Source: CAZIKF01 sp964539825
Lineage (GTDB): Bacteria > Muiribacteriota > UBA6191
NCBI GenBank assembly: GCA_964539825.1
Contig: CAZIKF010000015.1
Location: 48,963 to 112,962 of the forward strand
Direction: 5' to 3'
Length of the DNA: 64,000 nt
In this document: positions 8,176-15,366 of the stretch, one piece after another
Position numbering within the stretch: the first letter of the stretch is position 1
How the letters are laid out: every line of letters begins with the position of its first letter
Notes under the pieces: generated by a model
Seen by the model: only the letters and a program-made list of their open reading frames with translations
Told to the model about the DNA's origin: nothing
The model's database searches: none
Made by a program: the position numbers and the translations under genes

Positions 8176-9648
8176 TCAACTTTGACTCTCCCTGAAGTTG
8201 AGAATAAGCTGAGTCTTTGTTGAATGCAGGGACTTCTCCAGTCCCACTGGATACCAATGGGGATTTACAAATCTCTTGACCCCTGCGGAAAATCTGCTCA
8301 AATCTTTTTTTAGTTTCGCTCGAGAATCCTCAAGAGTCGGAGATACATACACTTGTTTTCCCTTTTTAAAAATAGGGACAAGTAGATCCTCAAACTCCGT
8401 GTTAGAGCGTATCTTCTTTTGCCTGGTCATGTCCAGTGGATCCACCAGGGTACAACCCTCACCCACACCCACCTCCACATCAAAAATGACATCCGCCAGG
8501 GTGTTGTTCTTAGAATAAAACCTGCGCACCTGTTGAATTCCGGGATTCGAAATCTTGATGGACTGTTCAGAAATCTTAATCTTAGGCTGCCACACCTCTC
8601 CTGGATTCCGTATCGCCGAAAGTTTATAAACACCGCCCAATGCAGGCTGATCATAGGCCGTCACAAGCCGGGTTCCCACTCCCCATACCCCAATCTTAGC
8701 GCCCTGTGCCTTGAGTGACTCCAAAAGGGATTCATCAAGATCATTGCTGGCAAAAACCCCGACCTCTTTAAAACCTGCGTCATCGAGCATTTCACGAGCA
8801 CGGATGCTGAGATAGGCTAAATCCCCTGAGTCGAGCCGTATACCAATGAGTTGAGATCCCTTCTCGCGCATTTCCCTGCCAACCTCTATGGCATTTTTAA
8901 TCCCTTCAAGAGTGTCGTAGGTATCCACCAGGAATACCGCGTTATTAGGCATGGTACGTGCATAGGCCCGGAAAGCTTCGGTTTCGTCATCAAAGGCCAT
9001 TACCCAGCTATGGGCATGAGTACCTTTCACAGGGATTGAATAGAGTTTTCCAGCCAAAACATTGGAAGTAGCCACGCATCCACCAAGATAAGCGGCTCTG
9101 CTGGCTGTTAGACCTCCATCGATCCCCTGGGCTCTTCTCAGTCCAAACTCAAGGACTGGATCACCTCCCGCCGCATGTGTCACACGGGCTGCCTTGGTAG
9201 CTATGAGGGTGGGGAAATTCATGAGATTCAGGAGCACGGTCTCAAGAAGCTGTCCCTCAATGATGGGACCTTCTACCCGGATTAGGGGTTCATGGGGAAA
9301 AATCACCCGACCTTCTTCCACGGCATGAATATCACAGCCAAAACCCAGTTTTCCAAGGTATTCCAAAAAGCCCGTTTCAAAAATAGGCTTCCCGTCATTG
9401 CCTGTAACCGATGCCAGGTATTCAAGATCCCCCTGTGAAAAACTGAAGTGGTTTAGATAATCAATCACTTGCTCTAAACCCGCGGCAACTGTGTAACCGC
9501 CATGAAATGGATTCTCCCGAAAGAAAAGGTGAAAGGCAGCCTCAAGTTTTTCCTTCCCGGACTTCCAATAAGCGTAGGCCATAGTGAGCTGGTAAAAATC
9601 CGTCAAAAGAGCCAGAGAAGGCTTACAAGGAAGGTGATCAAAGGACAT
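8176..9648 (-). CDS. pncB: nicotinate phosphoribosyltransferase
   Basis: This 490-residue enzyme makes nicotinate mononucleotide from nicotinate and PRPP. Family features include LLTDFYQLTMAYAYWKSGK at the N-terminus, GTHAHSWVMAFDDE with the His that is phosphorylated in this family, and RLDSGDLAYLS. It is the first gene of a five-gene minus-strand operon holding every step from nicotinamide to NAD. No Shine-Dalgarno sequence is evident before the ATG. A TATACT on the minus strand ends 9 bases before the ATG, so a very short or absent leader is possible. No NrtR or NiaR operator could be recognised upstream. Confidence 0.94.
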   Translation of the reverse strand: MSFDHLPCKPSLALLTDFYQLTMAYAYWKSGKEKLEAAFHLFFRENPFHGGYTVAAGLEQVIDYLNHFSFSQGDLEYLASVTGNDGKPIFETGFLEYLGKLGFGCDIHAVEEGRVIFPHEPLIRVEGPIIEGQLLETVLLNLMNFPTLIATKAARVTHAAGGDPVLEFGLRRAQGIDGGLTASRAAYLGGCVATSNVLAGKLYSIPVKGTHAHSWVMAFDDETEAFRAYARTMPNNAVFLVDTYDTLEGIKNAIEVGREMREKGSQLIGIRLDSGDLAYLSIRAREMLDDAGFKEVGVFASNDLDESLLESLKAQGAKIGVWGVGTRLVTAYDQPALGGVYKLSAIRNPGEVWQPKIKISEQSIKISNPGIQQVRRFYSKNNTLADVIFDVEVGVGEGCTLVDPLDMTRQKKIRSNTEFEDLLVPIFKKGKQVYVSPTLEDSRAKLKKDLSRFSAGVKRFVNPHWYPVGLEKSLHSTKTQLILNFRESQS

Positions 9649-9716
9649 TTCAAGAAAAGTATATAGTAGTCAGTAGATAGTAGATAGTGGGGAAGCCTGT
9701 TAGCTCCGTAGCAAAG

Positions 9717-9722
9717 TATAAT
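9717..9722 (+). promoter_or_regulatory. perfect -10 box (TATAAT) for rtcB in the divergent pncB-rtcB gap
   Basis: TATAAT at 9717-9722, 37 bases before the rtcB GTG; no good -35 box at 16-18 bases. The 111-base gap also holds a short direct repeat (AGTAGATAGTAGATAGT, 9672-9688) of unknown meaning. Confidence 0.35.
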
Positions 9723-9759
9723 CATTTCAGCTAGTGAACCCGGAGGAAGGCTGGTTAAA

Positions 9760-11007
9760 GTGAAAAAAAGCAAAGAGGAGAGACCTTGCACGAGCTATGA
9801 AGAACTGGGTTCTTCCGGAATGGTTCCGATCAAAGCCTGGACCAGGGGTGTCCCTGTGGATGATAAATCCCTGGACCAGCTTAAAAATGCCGCGAAACTT
9901 CCCATCGTTTATCCGCATCTGGCCGTGATGCCCGATGTTCACTGGGGTATTGGCGCGACTATTGGCTCCGTTATCCCTACTCGAAGAGCGATCATTCCAG
10001 CCGCGGTGGGCGTAGACATCGGTTGCGGAATGATCGCTGTCCAGACCACCTTGAGATCCCATGATCTACCAGACTCCTTGGAGGAAATGCGCTCCAAAAT
10101 TGAAGCTGCTGTCCCGCACGGAAAAGGCGCGAAGGCTACCGATAAAGGAGCCTGGTATGAAATCCCCAGGCCCCAGCAAAAAGCCTGGTCGAAGCTTTTT
10201 CCCCGCTTCGAGCAGATTTGCGCACGACACCCGCTCATTGGCGAGAGAGTCAATCATGTCAATCACCTGGGAACCCTGGGAGGTGGAAATCACTTTATCG
10301 AAGTCTGCCTGGATACTGACCAGGGAGTTTGGCTCGTTCTTCACTCCGGCTCTCGGGGAGTGGGTAACCGTATTGGTTCCTACTTCATTGAGACCGCAAA
10401 AAGAGAAATGGAACGTCACCTCAAAAACTTACCCGATCGAAACCTGGCCTATTTTGAAGAGGGAAATCCCTCCTTTCAGGACTATGTTGATGCCGTGGGA
10501 TGGGCTCAGGACTATGCCAGAATCAATCGAGAACTGATGATGAAATCCGTAATTAGCGCCCTGGAAAGAACCCGTAAAATTCCTCCTTTCAAGGCCAATC
10601 TCCAGGCGATTAACTGCCATCACAACTATGTATGCAAGGAAGAACATTTTGGAGAAATGTTATGGGTGACTCGTAAGGGTGCGCTTCGTGCCGGTAAGGG
10701 AGACCTGGGAATCATTCCCGGAAGCATGGGAGATAAGAGCTTCATTGTAAGGGGCAAGGGAAACCCGGCCAGCCTATCGAGCTGCTCTCATGGCGCGGGC
10801 AGGGTTTTCTCAAGAAGTGAAGCCAAAAAAAGATTTGAACTTGAGGATCACCTCCGGGCTACAGCAGGAGTGGAATGCCGCAAGGACCTCAAAGTTTTAG
10901 ATGAGACGCCCGGGGCCTATAAATCCATTGAAAAGGTCATGGAAGCACAACAGGATCTCGTCGAAATCGTACACACCCTAAAGCAGGTAGTCTGTGTAAA
11001 GGGATGA
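9760..11007 (+). CDS. rtcB: RtcB-type RNA ligase
   Basis: This 415-residue GTP- and Mn-dependent ligase joins RNA 3'-phosphate or 2',3'-cyclic phosphate ends to 5'-hydroxyl ends. Signature segments run in order: AVMPDVHWGIGATIGSV, GVDIGCGMIAV (Asp/Cys metal ligands), GTLGGGNHFIEV, HSGSRGVGNRIG, AINCHHNYV and SSCSHGAGR, whose His becomes guanylylated. The start is GTG with AGGAAGG 9 bases upstream. No archease or RtcA/RtcR gene adjoins it, so it is a stand-alone RtcB; repair of damaged tRNA or rRNA is the usual inference. It is transcribed divergently from pncB. Confidence 0.94.
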   Translation: MKKSKEERPCTSYEELGSSGMVPIKAWTRGVPVDDKSLDQLKNAAKLPIVYPHLAVMPDVHWGIGATIGSVIPTRRAIIPAAVGVDIGCGMIAVQTTLRSHDLPDSLEEMRSKIEAAVPHGKGAKATDKGAWYEIPRPQQKAWSKLFPRFEQICARHPLIGERVNHVNHLGTLGGGNHFIEVCLDTDQGVWLVLHSGSRGVGNRIGSYFIETAKREMERHLKNLPDRNLAYFEEGNPSFQDYVDAVGWAQDYARINRELMMKSVISALERTRKIPPFKANLQAINCHHNYVCKEEHFGEMLWVTRKGALRAGKGDLGIIPGSMGDKSFIVRGKGNPASLSSCSHGAGRVFSRSEAKKRFELEDHLRATAGVECRKDLKVLDETPGAYKSIEKVMEAQQDLVEIVHTLKQVVCVKG

Positions 11008-11288
11008 GCCGATGAGCTGTGTAATGGAGTGGGTTGTAGGGTGTAAGGCTTCTGTGACAGCTTGTACTCTGCCTGGTGAGTCAGCCACGCGACCTCTTGA
11101 GAGGTCCTTGGCGTTGGTGGGTAGGGCATTTCGTAGACCCTACACGCACGCAGTGTAGCGGGGAGGGTCACAGACGACAGGACGCGCTGCAATGCACTTA
11201 TTTTTTGAATCCGGCAAATGGGAAGTTCTGGATTCTCCGGTCAAGCCGCAGAATGACGATGGGGTAATGCGCCTGGCGGATCAACAAA
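11008..11288. other. noncoding stretch after rtcB with two perfect hairpins
   Basis: No credible gene lies in these 281 bases. Two perfect short inverted repeats are visible: GACCTC-TTGA-GAGGTC (11091-11106) and CTACAC-N7-GTGTAG (11140-11158). Neither is followed by a T-run, so neither is a standard terminator. A REP-like element lies downstream (11229-11257). Open frames here have no ribosome-binding site and unconvincing composition. Confidence 0.5.
11229..11257. repeat. REP-like palindromic extragenic element
   Basis: GATTCTCCGG-TCAA-GCCGCAGAATGAC forms an imperfect palindrome (ATTCTCCGG against CCGCAGAAT, one mismatch). It resembles the dispersed extragenic palindromes with a CCGGTCAAGCCGG core found in many proteobacterial genomes. 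Only one copy was noticed in this window. Confidence 0.35.
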
Positions 11289-11325
11289 AACAAACAAACT
11301 GCCCACTAGTTTGGGTTGGTTTGTA
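11286..11325 (-). terminator. likely intrinsic terminator of the radical-SAM gene
   Basis: Immediately after the minus-strand stop, ACAAAC and CCCA pair with TGGG and GTTTGT around a short loop with an internal bulge. Read on the minus strand this is followed by a T-rich tract (GTTTGTTTTTGTTGA). Confidence 0.4.
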
Positions 11326-11326
11326 G

Positions 11327-12811
11327 TTATTTATATTCTTTTGGATACTGGTAGTCGTCTTGGAAGAGTTCTTTTGTTGTTTTGGTTACGAAGTCTACTC
11401 CTTCGTAGTTGGGGCATCCGTAGCAATGTTCTCCCAGTAAGGTGGTTCCGTTGGGAAAAGTTTTTTTGGTGTCTTCTCCCATGTGCATGGCGGAGGTTCT
11501 CAAGCTTTGGTAAAGCTCTGATCTCCATAGATCGTAAAAGCTTTGCTGCGTGACATTTCCCATAACTTTGGGTGAGCAGCAAAACGATACATCCCCGTTG
11601 GCCCAGACTCTTGAGAAATCGTATCCCGCCGAACAGCCTTTGTCAGGTAGTTTTGCTTCAAACCAGTTGCCTGTCTCATGATCGAAGGTCTTCATCTGTA
11701 GATAGATGTTTTGATTGATCCTGGTATTGGAGCCTTCCAGCAGTCTTTCCACCTCCGCTATATTCTTTCTAATTTGCTGTTCCTGCTCCCCAGAGATCGC
11801 CAGGTGTCGGTTATAGTCCTGTACATGAAGGAGTTGAAATCTCACCACTTCAAATCCAAAGTCCCTGGTCATGGTGGCGAACGGGACCATCTCGTGTACA
11901 TTGAGGTTGGTGACCACGCTAACCATATAAACCTCTGGACTGGCTCCCTTGCTATTTGCCTTTAAACTGGAGAGATCCTGCAACTGCTCGTAGATTTGAT
12001 CAAAGACCTCCTCTTTGTCTTTGGGATTTATCTGGGGATAAATTTCTCTGGATGCCGCCGAGAGAGATACATAGAGTTTTTGAACCTGGTTTTTCACTAA
12101 AAAGCGATTGGTCTTCTTATCCAATTTTTTCCCGTTGGTGAAGAGGGTAATGCTGAAGTCCCTGGAACGTGCGTATTGCAGATATTCATAGATTTTAGGA
12201 TGTAAAAGAGGTTCACCCTTACCGGAGAAAAGTAGATCCTCCTTCGCCTCCAGTTTGGCGAGATCATCGATGAGCGGATAATAAATCTCCTCCGGCATAA
12301 GTTCCTTTCTCCATTGTGCATCGAATCGATGATCACTGGTTGGGGAGTGAAACCAGCAATAGACACATTTGGCATTACATCCATTGTGTAAATCAAGGTG
12401 CGTGGTGGAAGGACCAATCAAGGCCTGGTTCAGCATAATTCCCAGCATCCTTAATGGGTGGGGCCTATGGGGAGGCAAATTCTGAAGCCTGGTTTCAAAA
12501 CTCTTAAAAACCTGAACTAGATCTTCAGAAAACTGCACCCGCCAATTCCTCACTGAGTTGATTTCAAGGTGATCATTCAGTCGACCTTCAAACTCCAGCA
12601 TTTTGGAGCTCAATTCCTCATTGGACCTCAATTCAGGGAAGGGAACGTAGATGCTCTTAACCGCATGTGTATCAAAAATCCTCTTGAGATTTCGCTCCAG
12701 GAAATAAAAGCTCCTTGGAGTGACTAGTAGCACCTGGTCTGAGGGAGACTGTGGAAAGGGAGGAACCACAAGGTCTTCGCGCTCAAAATGTATTCCTTCG
12801 TATTTACTCAT
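11327..12811 (-). CDS. radical SAM protein with SPASM-type C-terminus
   Basis: This 494-residue protein has a long N-terminal region of about 140 residues of unknown fold. The radical-SAM CxxxCxxC motif follows as NGCNAKCVYCWF, with the SAM-side GKGEPLLHPKIYEYL region. The C-terminal Cys-rich part (KGCSAGYDF, FCCSPK, HCYGCPNY) fits a SPASM/twitch domain carrying auxiliary Fe-S clusters. Such enzymes modify peptides, sugars or nucleosides. No precursor-peptide gene or modification partner is adjacent, so the substrate is unknown. It is apparently monocistronic, with a terminator-like hairpin behind it. Confidence 0.85.
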   Translation of the reverse strand: MSKYEGIHFEREDLVVPPFPQSPSDQVLLVTPRSFYFLERNLKRIFDTHAVKSIYVPFPELRSNEELSSKMLEFEGRLNDHLEINSVRNWRVQFSEDLVQVFKSFETRLQNLPPHRPHPLRMLGIMLNQALIGPSTTHLDLHNGCNAKCVYCWFHSPTSDHRFDAQWRKELMPEEIYYPLIDDLAKLEAKEDLLFSGKGEPLLHPKIYEYLQYARSRDFSITLFTNGKKLDKKTNRFLVKNQVQKLYVSLSAASREIYPQINPKDKEEVFDQIYEQLQDLSSLKANSKGASPEVYMVSVVTNLNVHEMVPFATMTRDFGFEVVRFQLLHVQDYNRHLAISGEQEQQIRKNIAEVERLLEGSNTRINQNIYLQMKTFDHETGNWFEAKLPDKGCSAGYDFSRVWANGDVSFCCSPKVMGNVTQQSFYDLWRSELYQSLRTSAMHMGEDTKKTFPNGTTLLGEHCYGCPNYEGVDFVTKTTKELFQDDYQYPKEYK

Positions 12812-13193
12812 CTATCCATTCTTCGCAAGAAGTTCCCTGCTCTCAAGCGATGAGACATCTTTTTTTTACTTTTTATTAGAAAATCCTAATGTTTCATGAG
12901 ATTTTTGCCGATAACTCTCAGGGGAGCTTCTATTCTCTCCCCTAGATCAATTAACTTGAAAATCTTCATTTTTCTCAGTTAATCGCCCCTATTCTCATCT
13001 AGGCTGTCCTGATCCGATTTTAACTTTCACCTCCTTTTGTCGATATCTATCCTAGAGAATCTACCGTTTCTTTGCGACGGACCGGTTGCGAAGAGACATG
13101 GGTCCAGGACTTTGGTCCACAGACCTTTAAAGGGAAACCTGAGCCAACTTCGTTTGGCTCGAAAAAATTGCTACTTTGTAGCGGGGAAGATCT
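12812..13193 (+). other. noncoding region with a dense series of hairpins (possible structured leader or RNA)
   Basis: No gene is supported. From about 13074 to 13182 the plus strand contains consecutive stems: GCGAC/GTTGC with a G-U pair (13074-13090); GGACC (13079) with GGTCC at 13101 or 13114, i.e. alternative pairings; GGAC-TTTG-GTCC (13107-13118); GAGCCAA-CTTCGT-TTGGCTC (13141-13160); and GCTAC-TTT-GTAGC (13170-13182). The last lies 11 bases before the ATG of the next small frame. I could not match it to a known riboswitch class. Confidence 0.4.
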
Positions 13194-13508
13194 ATGAGAT
13201 TTCGAATTATCTTGCAAAATCCATCCACCCCCGCTCTCCTATTTCCGGTGGAAGAAGCTCTTGGGGAAGACCACGAAAAACCGCTTTACCAGCTTGGACC
13301 CCGTCATAGATCTCTGGTTCAGGTCTATGATCCTTCGGTGCGATTACAATTCGGCTCTAACGCGCTGGAATACGCACAACCAGTGGTTGGCTGGTTAAGA
13401 ACTTCAGCGGGAGTACTTAAGTTAGCCTCCAATCCATTGGATCCTTCCATGGCACAAAATCTCTATTCCGCCATTGAACGACTACTGCGTACATACGCAC
13501 GATTCTAA
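13194..13508 (+). CDS. small hypothetical protein
   Basis: This 104-residue frame has an ATG preceded by GGGGAAG at 5 bases, a balanced composition and a helical C-terminus (AQNLYSAIERLLRTYARF). No family, signal sequence or membrane helix is recognised. It is preceded by the hairpin-rich leader. It could be chance, since another plus-strand frame overlaps part of it, but this frame has the better start. Confidence 0.4.
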   Translation: MRFRIILQNPSTPALLFPVEEALGEDHEKPLYQLGPRHRSLVQVYDPSVRLQFGSNALEYAQPVVGWLRTSAGVLKLASNPLDPSMAQNLYSAIERLLRTYARF

Positions 13509-13672
13509 GCCAATACGCATTTAGTTGGTCATACCTGGCTAAACAAGGAGTCGAACTTTTCCTTTGCTCCTCTGCGATGAGCTCAATTTGGTCGTGAACC
13601 GGCAACGGGTATACTGTTTGCCTATCGGTATAGAATAATCTGCCTCGAAATCCTTCGTGGTCTTAAGTCCTT

Positions 13673-14536
13673 GTGATAAATTATGAACTTGCAGCACGAG
13701 TTCACGATCTCATGACCAAAAACCCATTCGATCAGCTTAAAATTTTATTGGTAGAGGATGATGACATCCTTGCCAAACAGTTGGCCACCGCACTGGATGC
13801 CAAGGGGTATCCCATTGAGCATGTTGGCAATGGTGAGGGAGCAAAGTCGAGATTGGAGAACTCGGCTGGAGACTATGTTTGTATGGTATTAGACATTGGT
13901 CTTCCAGATATTGATGGAATCTCCATCTTGGATTGGATGAAAGAAAAGGAGATCCATACCCCGGTGATCATCATTTCCGGCGTAATCTCTAAGGATATTC
14001 TGGTCAAATTAAGGGATTATAAACTCTCAAAGGTCTTCTCCAAGCCTTTCTCTATTCGTGATTTTCTCGATCGAGTGGGAGAGATGTTTCCCACGACAGA
14101 CGGTGAACCAAGAGCTTCTCAACCCCAGGTTGAAGAGCCCGGGCCGAAACCGAATTCTAAAAAAGCGGCCTCTGGTTCTAAAGTTCTTGTTGTGGAAGAC
14201 TTCTACCTGATGGCCAAGCAAATCAGTACGGCATTTCAAGCCGACGCGCTCCCGACCACCCTGGTCACAAAGGGTGAAGACGCCCTTAAGGAATTGACTG
14301 AAAATCAAGACTCCTACTTTTGTGTTTTACTGGATCTTGGACTTCCGGACCTCAATGGAGTCACCATTTTGAAGTGGATGGCAAGGGAGAAAATCCAAAT
14401 CCCCGTAATTGTCATTTCCGGTCAATTGACCACTGAGACCTTATTGGAACTCAAAACCCTGGAAGTAGGGCAGGTTTTTTCCAAGCCCCTGGACCTATCC
14501 GATCTCTTGACAAAGGTCCGTCAGCTTAAACCCTGA
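13673..14536 (+). CDS. tandem double receiver-domain protein
   Basis: This 287-residue protein has two CheY-like receiver domains and no output domain. The first (about residues 20-140) has the acidic cluster VEDDD, the phosphoacceptor Asp in VLDIGLPDIDG and the Lys in SKPFS. A Pro/Lys-rich linker follows. The second (about 168-285) has VVEDF, LLDLGLPDLNG and SKPLD. Both therefore keep phosphorylation residues. It converges on the split hybrid kinase and the two coding ends overlap by 16 bases, so a phosphorelay between them is plausible. Start is GTG at 13673. Confidence 0.88.
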   Translation: MINYELAARVHDLMTKNPFDQLKILLVEDDDILAKQLATALDAKGYPIEHVGNGEGAKSRLENSAGDYVCMVLDIGLPDIDGISILDWMKEKEIHTPVIIISGVISKDILVKLRDYKLSKVFSKPFSIRDFLDRVGEMFPTTDGEPRASQPQVEEPGPKPNSKKAASGSKVLVVEDFYLMAKQISTAFQADALPTTLVTKGEDALKELTENQDSYFCVLLDLGLPDLNGVTILKWMAREKIQIPVIVISGQLTTETLLELKTLEVGQVFSKPLDLSDLLTKVRQLKP

Positions 14537-15366
14537 TCAACAGACTCTTTTACCACTCTAAGCAATTCTTTTACTGAATAGGGCTTGGATAGGATTCGAG
14601 TCACTCCTAATTTCTTTAGTGACTCCAGAGAATCTGAAGTCATCTTGCCTGAGCTGATGACGAAGGAAGGCGTCTCCTTGCGACCTAAAGCCTTGACCTT
14701 TTCTACCAATGCAATACCATCCGGGGGGGGCATCTGCAAATCTGATACGATTAGTTTTGGGGAATGTCCTAAATTTTCTATTGAATTCAGCGCGCTCAAT
14801 CCATCCCCAAACACCTCAACGTTTTGAAATCCCGCGGCACTAAGCGCTCTGCCGATCATAGTTCGATAACTCTCTTCATCATCGACCACATAAATCAAGG
14901 CATCTGTACTCAGGGACTCTCCCTCCCCTGGCGGGTCTTCCAAAATTTCAGAACCATCCGCAAGCTGGAGAGGAAGATGGATTTTAATGATCGTACCCAT
15001 GGAAGATTTGAAGTAGGAGGGCGGACGGCGTTTTCCATTTTCAGGATAACTCTGAACCTGGATTCTTCCCTGGTGATTTTGAACACAGGAATACACCATG
15101 GCGAGCCCTAGACCAGTCCCTTTTGTAACTCCCCTCCCACGGGTGGAAAAGAAAGGGTCAAAGATCTGAGATTTAAATTTTTCCTCAATTCCAATCCCCG
15201 TATCCCAGACTTCTATCAAGATTTCTTTAGAGCGTAGGCGAACATGGATACCGATGCGCCGTACAAAAGACTCTTTTGGAGCGCGGGAGGAAAGCGAGTC
15301 AATGGCAACCATGGAATTTGAAATTAGATTGATCAATACATCGCGAATCTGTCCCTGATCAAGCAT
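14521..15366 (-). CDS. C-terminal half of split hybrid histidine kinase: ATPase domain plus receiver
   Basis: These 281 residues start exactly where the upstream frame stops. The HATPase domain begins at once with DQGQIRDVLINLISNSMVAI (N box) and continues through VWDTGIGIEE, IFDPFFSTRG and GTGLGLAMVYSC (G boxes). A receiver domain follows with VVDDEE, the phospho-Asp in IVSDLQMPPPDG and the Lys in LSKPYS. There is no independent dimerisation/His domain, so alone it cannot be a kinase. The ATG overlaps the upstream stop by 8 bases (ATGCTTGA) and has no Shine-Dalgarno. See the finding on the frame break. Confidence 0.85.
   Translation of the reverse strand: MLDQGQIRDVLINLISNSMVAIDSLSSRAPKESFVRRIGIHVRLRSKEILIEVWDTGIGIEEKFKSQIFDPFFSTRGRGVTKGTGLGLAMVYSCVQNHQGRIQVQSYPENGKRRPPSYFKSSMGTIIKIHLPLQLADGSEILEDPPGEGESLSTDALIYVVDDEESYRTMIGRALSAAGFQNVEVFGDGLSALNSIENLGHSPKLIVSDLQMPPPDGIALVEKVKALGRKETPSFVISSGKMTSDSLESLKKLGVTRILSKPYSVKELLRVVKESVDQGLS

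Noticed and set aside
9649..9759. NrtR or NiaR operator for the NAD operon
   Set aside because: The gap contains only a short direct repeat; no convincing palindrome matching those regulators was found.
13037..13309. Plus-strand 90-residue frame overlapping the hairpin array
   Set aside because: No ribosome-binding site, composition typical of chance, and it covers the structured region and the better-supported small gene.
13540..13600. Possible tRNA because of a GTCGAAC-like string
   Set aside because: No flanking T-arm, acceptor or anticodon stems could be drawn on either strand.
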